Assembly (NCBI GenBank): GCA_028023455.1
Contig: JAQFVV010001020.1
Span: 62,001 to 126,000, forward strand
Direction: 5' to 3'
DNA length: 64,000 nucleotides
DNA from: Epiperipatus broadwayi
Lineage: Eukaryota; Onychophora; Udeonychophora; Euonychophora; Peripatidae
The notes under the pieces were generated by a model. It was not told where the DNA came from. It did not search any database and saw only the letters and a program-made list of their open reading frames with translations. Below are positions 1-12,889 of this stretch, piece after piece. How positions within the stretch are numbered: the stretch's first letter is position 1; each line of letters starts with the position of its first letter. The position numbers were made by a program, and so were the translations under genes.

Positions 1-1382
1 TTTTAGTTAGAAATATTTTAAGTCTTATAAACTAAATAATACAATTTTCAGTCAGAATCAAAACAAAAATTATCAAGATTAATAATTGATATAGATGATC
101 TTAATGAAATTCCTCATCAAAGAAAGGAAATTTAATTGAACAAATAGATGGCAATAAGTTTTTCTGGAAAAATGATTGAATGAAAATTGATTGTATTTTA
201 TGGAATTTACATTGAGATCTAATTTAGTATTCCCAATATTTAGAACCTTAATTATATCAATGAAAGATTAGTGATATCAAAAATTGTTTTGTGCTTTGGT
301 ACCTGTGTCCATTTCATCATTATGCTCCAACATCAGATTCAGAAAGTTTTTTTTTTTTTTTTTTTTGCTGAATAATATATAAATACTACTAAAAGAGCAA
401 ATTTATTTTTGTGGAGATTTTAATGATAGCTGATAATTGCAAATTGAATTTTTGCTCAATACATGATATAATTAGAACTACTATTTTATATAGGAAAAAA
501 AAATTCACTATAAAATAATTTGGATATATGTATTCTCAAAATATTATATGGTAAACATGAATTTTGTTTCCATGGAAGAAATAGGCTTGGATTATATTAT
601 AAAGTTTGTTTCAAAGATTTTAAAGAAGTATGATAATGAATTAAGTCAGAATTGAATACAATGAAAAGAGTATTTAGACAAGGTGCTTTTTTCAGAAGAA
701 AATTTTCTATAAGTTACTAACGGGCTGACCCGTATGAAACATATGTGAGTATATTTGTCACAAATTGGTTTAAAATGGAGGGGGGGGGGTCCATCTTTTT
801 TTTAATCTGGAGTTTGTAATGTCATATTCATTTTAAGATTAGCTGATAATGGTAATGACACTACTAAGGTGTCAATAATATTGAAAGATTCTAGAGTTTA
901 TAATTAATAAAATAAAAATATAAATTGTTTTCCTATTCAATTTCTGAACATTATATTATTTTATGTAAATAGTTAAATGTAAATATATTGTGTAGTTTTT
1001 GTAGTTCTTTACACTTGAAAAGTCTGCTTGTAGCAGTGAAACCTTAGGTTGTGTTTTGATATTATTTTTATGCTGGTCTGGTTTAATTTTGGATTTGGGG
1101 TAGTTTTGATTAAATAGTTAAATGTATAGATAATATTTGGAAATCACTTTTCATTTAAAGCTTTATTTAGACTATCTTCATCATTTTGAAGATAAAATTT
1201 AACTAATGAATAACATCATATAACTGCTTTTATTTTTTTAGCCTCAAAATTTATTATAATCAATTCTATAATGTATATGCATAAATAGTTAATTTAAGAA
1301 AATGTGATACCTTTATTAAATTCCATGTCTAACTATTCAAATTATCAGAAAATTATTTTAGAAATTTTTAATTATTTTATAG
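1..1382. other. AT-rich non-coding DNA
   Basis: No supported gene. The stretch holds homopolymer T at 347-366, a G9 run near 781-789 and many short A/T tracts. Every frame is broken at short intervals. It is probably intergenic or intronic. Confidence 0.6.
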
Positions 1383-1455
1383 ATTTGGATAAGTTGGAAT
1401 TTCAATATCGATTATGGGATCATCACATCATCAAAATGTAGCTGATGGCGGTCTT
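1383..1455 (+). CDS. Possible first coding exon with start codon
   Basis: A splice-acceptor-like tract rich in T and ending in AG lies at 1370-1382, and a consensus donor GTAAGT begins at 1456. Inside, an ATG at 1414 opens 14 codons reading MGSSHHQNVADGGL, and the exon ends in phase 0. The 31 nt before the ATG would be 5' untranslated sequence. I do not recognise the peptide and no following exon can be joined with confidence. A weak acceptor at 5597 leads to a 19-codon frame ending in a stop, but the link is speculative. Chance matches to splice sites are common in AT-rich DNA, so this is only a candidate. Confidence 0.25.
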
Positions 1456-4400
1456 GTAAGTATATTTTTGTTATTTAAAGGTGTTTCTGTATATATATTT
1501 AAATGATTTTGTAGTTACAAAGGAAATATTTCTTTAATATTCATTGGTTTGCATGTACTGGTTGTTAAAAATTAGGTTTTTATATATTATGTGATATATT
1601 AACTTAAAATATATTTTTATAAAATCTACAGAAATAATTGCAAATGTGTAGTGGTTTAAATATTTTGAAAAGAAAGGAAATAAAATTTAAAATTTTTTTT
1701 TAATATTGAAATTTAATTGTTAATTAATTTTTTATTTTATTTACTTAAACAATATATTTTTATAGCTTAAATATATTTCATTGTATCTAAATATTTGTTT
1801 ATTTAAATTTTAATAACAGAAAATATGAGAATTTATTCATAATTGTGATAAAAGCATTAGACTCTCTAACAGCATTTAAATTAAATAATAATATTTGATT
1901 AAAATAAATAACTGTATTGTAGTTCAATTTTAATTAAACTTGAATTTTTGAACTGAAATCTCTTTGTTTATTAATAAAATTTAACAGTAATAACCTTGTA
2001 TAATGTGGTTAATTAGTACTGGTATCAAAAATGTCTTATAATGTGAAAATTTGCATTGAGCAATGTTATAATGAATTACATTGTAATGCATTACTGACAA
2101 TCACTTACTAACCATAAAAAAAATTTATATATAATGAAAATATAATATACCTTCACAAACGTGAAATAAAGTGTTTGTTTAAAAAAGAAAAAGTTCTCAA
2201 ATAAGTTTGTACACATTTTTTTGTTTCTCACTATTACATATCTTGATACACAACAAAAATCATTTTCTATAGCTTATCATGCTCGAAAGTTTTAGATATT
2301 AGAATTGATGTCCTTTAAAAAAAAAAAATCAAACGTTTTCATTTGATCTGAACAACATTGAATTATTTAACTTTTCCGTTTCTCTTACATGCTTGCTGGT
2401 TTTCAATCTGCAAAAGAGTTTAATCAAGTTGTTGTAAATTTAATTGAATGTATTGATATTTATCCATTGTTCTCCAATTCAAAAAAACATTACATCTTTT
2501 ATATTTATTCCTATTGCTTCACTATAATTCATTAATATTTTCAGTAACATTTTTTGATAGTGTAATTGTGTTCAAGTTATGCTAACATTTTTTGATAGTG
2601 TAATTGTGTTCAAGTTATGCTAATCAAAACATACAAGGTATTAATGTATTTATATTTTCAAACAATAGAATTAATTATGTTCAATATCATAGTAAAAGAA
2701 TCAGGATTATCTTTTTAAAAAAGTTGGAGGATTATTCAAACAGTTCAAGAGATTTTGGTATACTTGCTAAATCAGTGTAATTAAATTATGTATGGAAAAT
2801 AATTTTGTTCTTAAAAAAAGTAAATGTTTTATTCCCCATGTTCTTCACTATGGCATTAAAAAAAATAAAAGTGAAACAAAATGATACTGTAATCACTGGT
2901 GAATGAATAATGAGTTTCTTAGTATTTTAAAAGAAAAAAATGAGCAAAGAAATTGAGTATTTTTATTAATCAGAAAAAGAAAAAAAAAACTAAAATATTT
3001 TTATCAAAATTTCTGTCAGAAGATAGATTTGAATTAGATAATATGAAGTTCAAAGTTATAAATTGTTTAGATACTCTCTTTAATAATTAAACATAGTAAA
3101 ATAAGAATTACAAACTAGTATACAGGATGCAAACTCAAATTTCCTTTTTAAATTTTAATTTCATCCAAATTACTTTATAGCTTAGAGACCTTAAGAGATT
3201 CAAGCTGATTTGCATTTTCCTGTTTTAAAATTGGAATACTGTATTAAGAAATCTTTTGTCTCATGATAATTAAGTGCAGATCAAAAAAGAATTATATGAT
3301 CTTTAATATATAGATCCTTTAATTCTCAATGTTATTGCTCATGTCAAGAATGAAAAATAATCAAACGCTTAAATAAATACTTGATTAGTAAATAAAGGAT
3401 TATAACCAAAAACAGCCAAAAGGATAGGTGGAAATTACAGTGATGATATGAAGATAATGAAAGTTAGAGAACAGATTGTGAAAGAGGAAAAATTGTGGGG
3501 AGTGGATAAGAATTTGAAATTGACAGTGCTATAAAATATCTATAATGAGATAATATGCCATATAATTTTTGTTTTGCATTAATTAATTCATATTAACATC
3601 TTGAGAATCATTTACAGCATATCTTATTTGTCCAGAATAACTTTTATATTCATGATTAACATGATTTAGTGGAAGTTTAGAGCACAGCACAATTACATTA
3701 TAAGTTTAACTTCTCCATAGATACTGGAGCTGTAATTGGAAAGGGCTTCATTTTAATTTATTAAAATCCTATTTTGTTTATATTTATTGAAGTTAGACTG
3801 ATTATATCCAACTAACAATTGGAAATAGTTATAAGCTAAAAATACAAGATTATTTTGCATTTTAGTTTAATGGACCATAGAATCAAAAAAGTAAATTACA
3901 GATTGAAAATGACTTATTATAAGAAATAAATAAACAAACAACTTACATTGTATATTAAATATACAAATTTCTTTTAAGACTGAATTTTCAAAATTGTAAT
4001 TGTATATAACAGTTTGTTGTTAAAACAACATTACCTTAAGTTAGCCTTTTTTCATGGATTTTCAAGTTTAATATTTTTTTAGAACTGAAAATAAATTTCC
4101 TATAGTAGCCTGAGTAGATAGATACAGTGTGTTCTACTAATTACGTAAACTCTTAATTATTTCAAGGTGTTGTAGTAATACATCTTTAGTTGATTTCTTT
4201 GCTTCTTTAGCATAAGATGCTAATAAATAAAATTCTAGTATCTATCAATTAATTCAAGTCTTTGCTTAGATATCAAAGTTGACAAATAATTAATGAACTC
4301 TATGTTATATATGTTTTTAATTTGTCTAGATATAGTACAGACATTTTAAAAATATATGTGCAATATGTACTTATCTACATAGTATTATATAAAATAATTT

Positions 4401-7400
4401 TAAAATTATACACAAATTCAAAAAACAATAAAACTGATGATGATGAAATACAAAAAATGTAATACATAAAGAGATATTAAATTAATAAATTAAGCATGTT
4501 TACATATATAGACATAGCCATTTCATTATGACTTTGCTATCAGCTGTTGGACTATGAATTAAAAATATTAAAATTGTTTTTTAATACTAATTCTTCTATT
4601 CAATATTGTTTTCTAACTGCTGTTTATTAAGTCAGTCTGTTTGAAAACAGTAGATATCATGGTCTTACTTTGCAGTTGGACTCTCATATCCCCAATATTT
4701 GGTTTCAAGGCCCTTCATGCACGACATAGAAATGTGGATAATGTTGAACCTATATATTGAGTATGTATATAGTGATTTATTTTTAAAAAATCAAGTTTTT
4801 TTTTATATATTACTGCATACTGTAAAAATGTTTTAACACACATATGTAGAACCTCTTTGTACATTACATTGTATTATGTTTTAATGTAAATAAAAGTAAT
4901 TTAAAATATAAAAAATAAAATACATTTCTTTTTAGTTGTTACTTATATATTTTTTTAAATATTTATAAAATAATATTAAATGTTAGCAAAAAATATAGGG
5001 AAAAAAAATTAAAAATTTAGTTTTTAAGTTTTTTTTTTTTTTAACTAAATAGATAATAAAATATTATAATGTACTTTTAAATACTATAGGAAATTATTGC
5101 CACATTAAAATTATATGTCATATATATATATCCATATTTTTGCATAAGTATGTTGAAAGTTAATGTTAAAATGCAAGAAATATAATTTCAGTAATAATCC
5201 ACTAAAAACTGTTTTGGTTCTAATTTTTTATTATATTTTTGCCAAAAAGTAATAATGTGAATCCATGGATAGTAAGATTAGGGATGCAATAGTTTCATTG
5301 TAATTCTAATTTGACTTTTAATCATTATGTTATTTAGGAAGAACTTGTGATATGTCTTTTTTTAATCCCAGTATTTTGAGCTATATAATTTTATAAAATC
5401 AAACTTTGTTTGCCATATATTTTATTCTTGGAACTGTGAGTTGTTGGGGATCACCATAATTTCCTGCTGTACTATATTATTGGTTTTTTTTTTTATTAAA
5501 TTTTTATAGAAATCATGACATTCTATGATTGTAATTTTTTTGACTAGACTGTAAATTAACCAGAAATCAAGTCTTCATCTTCACTTTTGTTTTTGCAGCA
5601 ATATAGAGCTGGTAAAGAATGTTATTTAATTGACCTGGTTCCCCAGTTAACTCTTTAATACTGCTTTATGGTTAGTCATGTCAATAATGATAATTTTTCA
5701 TTTCGTAAAAAGTATTATTCATCTATCAGCCTATCTACTAATTTGATCCAAAATTATTACTTTTTCTATATGTTGTGTAATTATTGCTTTTATTTTTTGG
5801 CTTTCTAATAGATAAAACAACCTGTCTTACCTTACAAAAGCAGTTTCATGTTATTTTCTAAACAGTCATGAATTTTCAATTCAAAATTTGATCACAGCAT
5901 ATATTCTGAACTCTTTTGAGAGACTTAACATTTATCTATGAGATAACTTAATTTCATTTCTTTTTTTTTTTGTTGTTATTGTTATTTGTTTTTATTTCAT
6001 TTATTGACATGGTGTCAATATTTTCATTCATACTACATTATATATGCTCTTTTGTGTCTATTTCAAATTCTCACAGAATATCTGTAGTTGATGAAAAGTG
6101 CTAATGAATATTTAATAGTTTTGTTATTGATATTAACAAATTTAATGTCTTATGATTCCAATTTCAAGTATATAAAATATTCTTTTAGATTATTTATATT
6201 GACAAACTTTTTTTGTTATGTTTTGTTTGATTAAACATTTTCTTATCAAATGAAATATAAGTGGCTTACAAAAAACACCGCAGTGATAAAGAATTTGTCA
6301 CTACTTTTTTAAATTATTGAAATAGTATGAATTGATTATTTTAGGATAGAAAAACTAGAACATGCCTTATTAAATTTTAAAAATCCAGTTTCTTTCTTTT
6401 TTAAATTTAAATACTTCAAAAAGAACTTTGATCCTGTTTCACTCTTCAAATTAAATTCTTTTGTATTCAAATAATTATTATTTCTAAAAAATTAATTAAC
6501 AGTCTAAATTTTGTCATCAGTTAGATTTATTGACACATGCAAACAATATTTATCAGCTTCAGTGATCATAAAGTATACTGTTTCATTTAAATGCCTCTTT
6601 TAAAAAAAAAATAGTAAACTAAAAAACAAATTACAAATTCATAGCTTAATTAGAAAATTGTAAATGTTAACATGTACATTACTTAACTATATAGTAGCAA
6701 TTTTTTTTGTCTTGTAGTGCCCTCTTTAAATCTTGAACTCTCTTAAGTTCTCTCATTTATTAAGTCATATTTTTGCATTATCAGCAAAAATAGTCACATA
6801 TTTTACTTGAAAATTTAAAAATTCAATTTAGAATATCTTTGAAGCATGGAGAACATTTGTTTATGCAATAAATTAAAAATCATTAATTTTAAATGAAAAA
6901 AAAATTATGCAGAAGTCAATTGGTTATCCAATAAAAATAAATTTTTAATTCAAAAGATTTTGATTACTAGAAAGAAATGTAGAGGAATGGAAAAGCTACA
7001 AAAAAAAAATAGGTTTAATTTAATTTATATTAAAATAAAATGAGTATGTGGAAAAACATATGCATGAATAAAATAACTGAAGACAGAAATAGCAAAATAT
7101 TGATACTTTTATAATTTTTTTTGGTAGAAATAATAAATCTTGGTCTATTTTAATTGAAAAAAGAAATCACATAGATAAGGATCAAATCAGTTGTGCAATA
7201 ATGGATAAAGTTATAGAGCTTTAAGTAAATGAAATAAAAGTTATGTTATAGAAATTTGGTAAAATTCCAATTGAATTACTTATGGTTATAAGAGAAAAAG
7301 TTTTGGGTAACTGATTAATATTTGTAATTTAATTTACAATTCATGGGAGTTGCCAGTAGATTTTCATCTAATAATTATGAATCCATTGGAAAAATGGTTT

Positions 7401-7504
7401 ATGTAGTGAAATGTGAAGATTTTAAAACAATTTAATTTTCTATACAACTAAAGAAAGTTATATATTGGAAAGATTTAATTGTGTATATGAATTGTATGTT
7501 ATAT
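1456..7504. other. AT-rich non-coding DNA with a 38-bp tandem duplication
   Basis: About 6 kb without a supported gene. A 38-bp unit is directly duplicated at 2545-2582 and 2583-2620 with almost no divergence. A short frame at 5599-5658 follows an acceptor-like tract (TTTTTGCAG) but is only 19 codons long. The rest is A/T-rich sequence with frequent stops in all frames. Confidence 0.55.
2545..2620. repeat. 38-bp direct tandem duplication
   Basis: Two adjacent, near-identical copies of a 38-bp unit that contains TTTTTTGATAGTGTAATTG. Their similarity suggests a recent slippage or duplication event. Confidence 0.85.
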
Positions 7505-8532
7505 ATGGTAATGGAAAGTATATTCCACCGAATTTCTCAGGTCTTTACTTATTTTTATTGATGTCCTGAATTGGGAAGCCAATTGTAATGGACTAGGCAT
7601 ATCATTTTAAGATCTTAAATAAATTTATTGGAGCTTAATCATAGTGTTACATTGTGGAGCCAATTGTAAAGAAAAACTTTACAATCGATCTCATACATAG
7701 TAATAGTATACCTTGTAGCCACCAATCAACTAATCAAATAGCACATTGCAAGGCATCAATTGTAATGGAAATAGTACTATAAAGAAAATAAACTAACCCA
7801 ATCATTGGATAGTTTGATCATTGATTACAATTACAGTATTGACTATCTGACTAGCTATACATAAAATGTGCCTGGACACCAAAGACCAATAACAAGAGAC
7901 ATTAAATGATTTACTCTCAGGGTTAACTTGATCAGTGATTTAATTATTCACCAAAATATAAATTGGAAACAGAAAATTTTATTAGATCCAACCTATATTT
8001 GCAGATGGGGATTATATGTGAAACAATATAATGATTTAGTGATGGCTTAAATAAATAATTTTGAAATTGAATATTAGCCAAACACAAAATTACCATTTAA
8101 GTAATTGTAAGTCTCAAGCATTACCTACTGACCTTTATACCAAAAAGAGAAAAATAAATAAATAAATAAAATTTCAAATAAATCATTTCACATAAAACAA
8201 ATGGTATATACTTTATTCTAATTGTGGTTTAATTTTCTTTTCAAATGACAATAATTATATTAAACATATATACAATATTTGTTTACCTTTCAAGTTTTCA
8301 TTTTAATCCAATATTTAAATTAACAATATTTGCTAGCAATAGGCATGGTTTGATGTTTGGGTACCGATGTTTGTATATACATGAGAACAAGCTACTATTA
8401 TTTAACACACAGAAAGACGCAATAAAAAAAAAAATAATGAAAATCATAATAGCTTTTTAAAATAATAATTTAGAATCATCGATATGTTCATCAAGGTTAG
8501 ATCATTTAACTTTTAAAAAAAAAAAACAATTA

Positions 8533-9715
8533 CACCTGGGTCTCGTTTTATGCAGTTGATAGGTTCCGTAGAAAACCCACATTAAAAAAAAATCACACAA
8601 AAATAGACTTAACTTATCTTGAAAAATGGGAGATAGGTTCTGTAATTTTCAAAAATCGCATAAAAGCAAAGCAACAAGGAAAAATTACTTTAAAATTCGC
8701 ATTAAAAAAATAAGGAAATAAAGTATGACTAATAAAAAATTTTAAATATTTGAAAAAAATTGATACAAGACAAACTTTTTTTTCTTTTTTTATAACTACA
8801 ATACTTAATTTTACATTTTTTCATGCACTATTTGACAATATATGGTTCATTTGTGAACTGGTAAGAAATCAGATTCTTCACCAAAGGAAGTACAACTAGC
8901 ACCACTTTCAGTCTTGTGCTGTGTTAATGGTTTTCTGTCGACAATGTAATCGGTGATTAAACTTTGAGATGATGATTTTAGTAATTGTTTATAAAGCTTG
9001 TGATATCCAGACATAACTATTTAGCTCTTGTTGGAATTTAAGAGGTTGTTCATTGCAGTAAACTCTGTCAGATTTCAGCATTTACTGATGTTTTTCTTTG
9101 TCTTACACATCAACTTAAAATCTATGATTGAATGATTAGTACTTATCAGAAAATAATAAATTTGTCTTCATTTGATAGATATTTTTGTTTACTACTGAAA
9201 TTTTAAATATTCACATTTTGTTTTTATATTTAAAAAATGAGATCGCAATCAAAACAAAAAGATTATACATTATCATTAGAAAGATTATTTTCAGTTTACA
9301 AAATCAATCAAATCGTTATTTATTTTAAAAATCTAAAAGAATATTTATTTCTGTTATATCTAATAAAATATGTTTTAAAAGTTTAAAATTTTTGAATATT
9401 TATTGCAATATTTTTATACTCTTAAATCTATTATTATTTACTCATAGGTATAAGTAGATTAGTTATGTAGAAACTAAGATTCTAAATACAGCTTCAGACC
9501 ATATTCATGTTAGCTGCTAATATAAGATTATATTTTTGAAAAAAAAAAGTATTTCAAGTCAAAATAAGTTATTAACAATTTAAATTTCTTGATATCTAAT
9601 AAATTTAGTGAAATATGAACTTCTTTATTGCCTAAAAGAAAACTCGCATAAAAAGATATTAAGAAGAAACATGAATCGCATTTTTAAAAAATCCGCATAA
9701 AACGAGACGCAGGTG
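8533..9715 (-). mobile_element. pogo/Tigger-like DNA transposon, mostly decayed
   Basis: The 1,183-bp element has terminal inverted repeats starting CACCTGGGTCTCGTTTTATG on the left and CACCTGCGTCTCGTTTTATG on the right (complement). It is flanked by TA dinucleotides at 8531-8532 and 9716-9717. Arm B of the surrounding inverted repeat preserves the empty site near 19795, where a single TA joins the same flanks. This proves both the boundaries and the target duplication. The subterminal sequence (TAGGTTCCGTAGAAAACCC) is reminiscent of Tigger-type ends. The short minus-strand frame at 8847-9014 may be the end of the transposase gene; the catalytic DDE region is missing. Confidence 0.85.
8847..9014 (-). 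pseudogene. Possible pogo/Tigger transposase C-terminal remnant
   Basis: A 55-codon minus-strand frame begins with ATG at 9012-9014 and stops with TGA at 8847-8849. It includes the peptide segment SSSQSLITDYIVDRKPLTQ. Serine-rich tails followed by an ITxFF-like block are common at the C-termini of pogo/Tigger-like transposases, which fits the enclosing TA-flanked element. No DDE catalytic residues or helix-turn-helix are present, so this cannot be a functional transposase. The family assignment rests on context and weak resemblance. Confidence 0.4.
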
Positions 9716-10422
9716 TATACATATTTTTTTCCTACTGTGTGGGATTTTTATTTGCTTCATTTTTGATTAAAACTATACTCCTTTTTTTGGACTAAAAATA
9801 TGAACTCTTTAGATTTATTATTTATAATAAGGCTTCTATTATGGCCCCTAAATTCAATATCTTCCTTTATATCTTCATTAATTCTGGGACTTCAGTAAAC
9901 ATTTATCATGGACTATATATGTGAAACTTCTATAACTAAAATATAAAAACGACTCCTATCTCATATGTGAAAAATATGCATATATAACACAAATATAAAA
10001 TATCTACAGCATGATCTACCTTTTTAAACATATCTAATGATGAAACTGAATTAAATTCTGAACATCTACCTTTTTAAACATATCTAATGATGAAACTGAA
10101 TTAAATTCTGAAGAGAAATATTAAATAATGATAAAATTATAAACAAATATAATACATTATGGGTATATTTATAAACGATTTCTACAGACAACAAACAACA
10201 ATCAGTTTAATTTTCAGCCTACATTGTGTACAACTGATATGTAAAGCAGGTGTGTACAATGCACTTAAATTAAAACAAGTGTTTTTGATGACAAATAATA
10301 TTTAATATATAATCATTTGTAAATAAATTGAAATTTAAAATCAGTTTATTTATATATATGTACATATATACAGTGTAAGAATTAAAGGACAACAGAAAAC
10401 TTTTAATAAGTGACCTCTAGCA

Positions 10423-10522
10423 ACATACGACTGAACTCCATACTTAAAAGCAGTGAACTTCTAATCTTGTGTATGCAAATAATTTTGCCAATAACTGGCA
10501 GTTAAATCAACAGTAGTAAACA
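10423..10522 (-). pseudogene. Gypsy-type reverse transcriptase, downstream fragment
   Basis: Read on the minus strand, this stretch encodes GKRVFTTVDLTASYWQ followed, after one stop, by KFTAFKYGVQSYV. This matches the Gypsy reverse transcriptase block in which the first catalytic aspartate lies in a (F)xxxDLxxxYWQ motif, and the region just after it. It directly continues the RT fragment at 12312-12590, from which it was separated by the Merlin insertion. The coding sequence ends abruptly at about 10422, where arm A begins. The YxDD active-site block is absent from the window. Confidence 0.8.
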
Positions 10523-10531
10523 CTCTTTTCC

Positions 10532-12302
10532 CAGTTGTTTTTTCTTAGCATGTTGAAACCGCTCAAGGGTGTAATTTTTACATAAACAAACATAAATATT
10601 TACTGGGCCTTTTTTTTAAAAAATTAAGAATAAATAATTACATTAATGAAATAAATTGGACAAAATTATTTTTTTTTAAAATAATTTTTATTTTTATAAA
10701 ATAAATAATTAAATTTGTTTTGTAACTTTAAAACTTTAACAAGATGAAAAATAAATAATTTTTCTAAAATAACATTGGCGTCAAAGAAAAAAATTGTAAT
10801 TTTAACAGGAAAAAAAAAACATTCTCCAAAACAACATCGTGGCACGTTTAGGTATTTGGACAACATAATATAAACAACTTTCAAAAAATAGTTTAACAAA
10901 CAAGTACCAAATTACACTGATCGACACACAAGTCTAAGCTCTAATAAGATGGCCTGAAAAATGTCTTCAGACTTGTGAACATGCCGACACATCCACTCCG
11001 CCAGATAGGTATCCAGTGTTTTTCTGGCTGTGCCGCGCTGTTTCTTATTGTGCCATTTCAACAATCCCCATGTGCACTCGATATTCTGGGTATGTGCGCC
11101 TGTTCTTGGATTGACAAAATTGTAGCGGTGGTTCACTGTCACATGTTTGTAGCCTGAAGCCTCAAGATCTGATGTATTATAACCCTTCCAGCAGTCCGAG
11201 TAGATGGTAGAGCCAGGTTTCACGTTATCACGAATGGCCTGCAGAAGGGTGGCTGCAGATCGACAGGGCACACCCACAACAAAGCATTCTTTGGTTTTAT
11301 GACACAGCCCGCCAAAAACCCACTTGCGAGAGCATCCTTCCCTGGTGGTTCTTTCTCCAGCTGAATAATGTCTCATCCATCTCCACAATCAAGCTAGACC
11401 CACCAATTTTGTTGCAGGGACGAGACATCAAGCTCTCATGATAAAGTTCACGAAGTCCGTTTGTCCAGTAGACCCTAGTACGTCTACACATATCCAAATC
11501 GCCGATGGCTCTTTTCAACTGTTAACTCCTCATGGCTCCAATAGTATAGTAGACATATGGCCATCACAAAATCAAACCGTGAGCCCTCGAACCATGTCCC
11601 TTGGTGAATCGAACAGTGATGGCCACACGATCCGGCCTTGCATTTAAAATGATAGCTTCCGCAGTGACAAAGTCTCATATCTTGGCGAAACGAACCCCTT
11701 TTCATGACTGGCAGTACTTCTTGATTTTGAAAAATTTGATCGCGTTATCTTCTGTTAAGGGTAAACCCCAAACTTTAACATTCTTTAATTTTAGTTCAGA
11801 CTTTCTATTACTCTCGTGATTTTTCTCATGCAAACATGAATTTTAGCGTGACTATGTAATAAACGCGCTTACCCCTCCCCTTTGACAATTAATAAGTGTC
11901 ACCCTTCACTGTAGAAGTGGGTGAAACTTTCCAAAAAATTTTAAAAACTCATACTGGATTTTGAAAATAATAACTTGTCAATGAAAATTAAAAAAAATTT
12001 GACAGTCTCAATTACACATACCCTCAAAAAATACCGTAGTGAATTTTAAAATTGAATTGTTCATATAAATTGTGTAACACTACGTTCTCCGTCAGCGGTC
12101 GGCAGACACTGCAGCAGAATAAACTTCCTATTTCTTAGCTGTTATAGAATTAGGCACTGGAAACTAAACAGACAATTTCTATCTATGCATAAGCATAGAA
12201 ATAGAATGTTATATAGCAGTGAGGCCACTTAAACAGCATATTTCTATGCATTTGCATAGAAATTACGCCCTCCAGCGGTTTCAACATGCTAAAAGAAAAC
12301 AG
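10532..12302 (-). mobile_element. Merlin-family DNA transposon inserted in Gypsy pol
   Basis: The element is 1,771 bp with terminal inverted repeats of about 35-40 bp sharing TTAGCATGTTGAAACCGCT at both ends (10545-10565 and 12275-12294, inverted). It is flanked by a 9-bp target duplication, CTCTTTTCC at 10523-10531 and CCCTTTTCC at 12303-12311, with one difference. Merlin elements are known to make 8-9 bp duplications. Removing the element and one duplication restores a continuous Gypsy RT reading. A degenerate transposase gene occupies 10912-11790. The right subterminal region carries two hairpins built on TTTCTATGCA, near 12176-12206 and 12237-12264. Confidence 0.9.
10912..11790 (-). pseudogene. 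Merlin transposase (IS1016/ISXO2-like), frameshifted
   Basis: The gene is read as three fragments in different frames. The N-terminal part (11790 to about 11500) has a conserved LTEDNAIKFFK start block, Cys/His pairs (CHC, CKAGSCGHHC), a GTWFEGS motif and the YYWSHE block. The middle fragment (11518-11297) holds the first catalytic aspartate in VEMDETLFSWRK. The C-terminal fragment of 158 codons (11388-10912) has WVFGG, the second aspartate in IYSDCWKGY and the third acidic residue in the NIECTWGLLK region. The DDE-type triad is thus still visible. At least two frameshifts and an internal stop near 11703 make it inactive. Its closest known relatives are eukaryotic Merlin elements and bacterial IS1016/IS1595 transposases. 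Confidence 0.88.
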
Positions 12303-12311
12303 CCCTTTTCC

Positions 12312-12600
12312 TTTAAAGTGGACAAGTTCATGTATGATTGGAGGGACATTGCATTCTGGAATAGTCCTGCGATTCAAGAATCTGGCATCTAAATAAATGC
12401 GAGCTGACCCATCCTTTTTTTCTTACAATAACTAATGGATTGTTAAATGCTGAGGCAGATTTCCATATGATGCTCCACTCCATCATCTGGTTAATCTGCT
12501 TATCCACTTCTTTTTTGTACTGGTAAGTTATTGGGTAGGACTTACATTAACATGGCTCTGGGTCACTCAAATGTATCCTGTGGATGTACCCTTTTATAAT
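12312..12600 (-). pseudogene. Gypsy-type reverse transcriptase, upstream fragment
   Basis: The minus strand reads continuously through HRIHLSDPEP, SYPITYQYKKEVDKQINQMM, EWSIIWKSASAFNNPLVIVR, KKDGSARIYLDARFLNRRTI and HELVHFKGKGLF. These are the classic N-terminal RT blocks of Gypsy-type polymerases: a linker of the form xLxDxxP, then SPxxxPVVxVxKKDGS and RxxxDxRxLN. The fragment is cut at 12302/12303 by the Merlin element and resumes at 10522. The protease remnant lies upstream (higher coordinates). Frameshifts and a stop are present near 12545, so this is a dead copy. Confidence 0.88.
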
Positions 12601-12667
12601 TCCAAGCCATTTTGAAAAAACACATTTTTGTATTTACACAAAAGTTGACATAGGGCCTGGTGATTTC

Positions 12668-12808
12668 TGAAGGTTTGTGATGGTAGTGTTTGGATTATTT
12701 TCATCATCTAATATGCATATTGAATGTCTTTAGAAAAATTTAACTTTGTTTAAATATTCCAAATACATTCACCTGTTAGTAATAGCACATCAAACAGGCC
12801 TCTTTCTT
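12668..12808 (-). mobile_element. SINE fragment inside Gypsy pol
   Basis: This fragment is homologous to the 3' half of the tRNA-derived SINE at 52735-53027. Shared blocks, on the plus strand here, include TCATCATCTAATATG, ATTGAATGTCTTTAGAAAAA, TATTCCAAATACATTCA and GTTAGTAATAGCACATCAAA. The tRNA-related head is missing (5' truncation). It sits between the Gypsy protease and RT remnants, so it inserted after the Gypsy element. No clean target duplication was seen. Confidence 0.75.
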
Positions 12809-12889
12809 TTCTTTATGCAAACTGACTGATTCACTTAACTTAAATTTAATATCAAGATCAGTCATGACTGCCTTGTACTTCCAGCCTTA

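Larger units (their letters stand above)
7505..10422. repeat. Left copy (arm A) of a large inverted repeat
   Basis: This stretch is homologous, in reverse complement, to 19179-21560. The similarity runs from AGTATATTCCA near 7520 to CTCTAGCA at 10422. Matching blocks include the GATCTTTGGTGTCCAGGCA region (7871-7891 here, 21171-21190 in the other copy) and the end block at 10380-10422. Excluding insertions the unit is about 1.7-1.8 kb. Arm A is interrupted by a pogo-type element (8533-9715) that arm B lacks, and it has a private 50-bp tandem duplication near 10016-10112. No coding frame is conserved between the arms. The copies look like two insertions of one non-autonomous interspersed repeat. 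The family is not identified. Confidence 0.85.

Noticed and set aside
5599-5658. Possible terminal exon of 19 codons after TTTTTGCAG
   Set aside because: Only an acceptor supports it; the peptide is not recognisable and no polyadenylation signal or upstream exon can be tied to it.
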